Notes under the pieces: generated by a model | What the model was told of the DNA's origin: nothing | Seen by the model: only the letters and a program-made list of their open reading frames with translations | Database searches by the model: none | Translations under genes and position numbers: made by a program | Assembly (NCBI GenBank): GCA_018303895.1 | Contig: JAGVXJ010000035.1 | Coordinates: forward strand, 1-5,219 | From: Candidatus Pacearchaeota archaeon | GTDB taxonomy: Archaea; Nanobdellota; Nanobdellia; Pacearchaeales; GW2011-AR1 | Reading direction: 5' to 3' | DNA length: 5,219 bases | Shown here: piece by piece, positions 5,132 to 5,219 of the stretch | Numbering within the stretch: position 1 is the first letter of the stretch | How the letters are laid out: every line of letters starts with the position of its first letter

Positions 5132-5212
5132 CTCAGGTTCATAACTGAATATAACTCCATTTGCATTAAGAAAATAACATATTATTAATTAACTTTTAGA
5201 TTTTATTTTCAT
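4868..5212 (-). pseudogene. Nuclease-like gene interrupted by a nonsense codon
   Basis: Read on the minus strand from ATG 5212-5210, the frame gives MKIKSKS, then TAA (5191-5189), then LIICYFLNANGVIFSYEPE running directly into the 87-residue frame, 114 codons in all. Members of this nuclease-like family typically begin with an SKSE(L/V)IIA...L...GI.(F/Y).YE pattern. The stop therefore replaces the conserved Glu, and GAA to TAA is a single base change. No other start codon lies between the stop and ATG 5131. The promoter would lie beyond the window. A sequencing error or stop-codon readthrough would also explain it. Confidence 0.62.
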
Positions 5213-5219
5213 TCATTAA

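Noticed and set aside
1..5219. CRISPR array, tRNA, insertion sequence or att duplication
   Set aside because: No regularly spaced repeats, no cloverleaf-compatible stretch, no transposase motif and no long direct repeat flanking the genes were seen on either strand.

Overview
This AT-rich window looks archaeal. Most genes have a TATA-box-like sequence (TTTATAAA, TTTTATATA and similar) centred about 24-29 bases before the start codon, with no Shine-Dalgarno sequence, as expected for leaderless archaeal transcripts. Genes are short and tightly packed, and two convergent pairs touch with no spacer. Together with K/E/N-rich proteins this suggests a reduced-genome archaeon, perhaps of the DPANN group (Pacearchaeota/Woesearchaeota type). 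That placement is inference; there is no marker gene.

Left part (1-2272): a type IB DNA topoisomerase (+), a transglutaminase-like cysteine-hydrolase-fold protein (+), and a small dual-specificity/tyrosine phosphatase-like protein (-) whose stop codon directly abuts that of the second gene.

Centre (2273-3761): one membrane protein gene of about 459 codons, read + from ATG 2383. Its frame breaks at a run of seven G (2505-2511). The upstream frame reaches TAG immediately after the run, and a -1 shift (or one more G) restores a continuous protein. The repaired product has an N-terminal and a C-terminal glycine-rich membrane helix around a large Cys/His-containing domain that is probably extracellular. 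The G7 run reads in phase as G_GGG_GGG, so programmed -1 frameshifting, transcript slippage, phase variation and plain sequence error are all open. This is the most interesting locus in the window.

Right part (3762-5219): a small unknown gene (-), two unknown small genes (+, 114 codons each), and a PD-(D/E)XK nuclease-like gene (-) whose first part is cut off by an in-frame TAA. That stop sits exactly where the family carries the Glu of its SKSE motif, so this gene looks like a recent nonsense pseudogene.

The genes do not form an obvious operon or a recognisable defence or metabolic system: almost every one has its own promoter-like box. I saw no tRNA, rRNA, CRISPR array, insertion sequence or att site. 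There is no gene-free stretch longer than about 120 bases.
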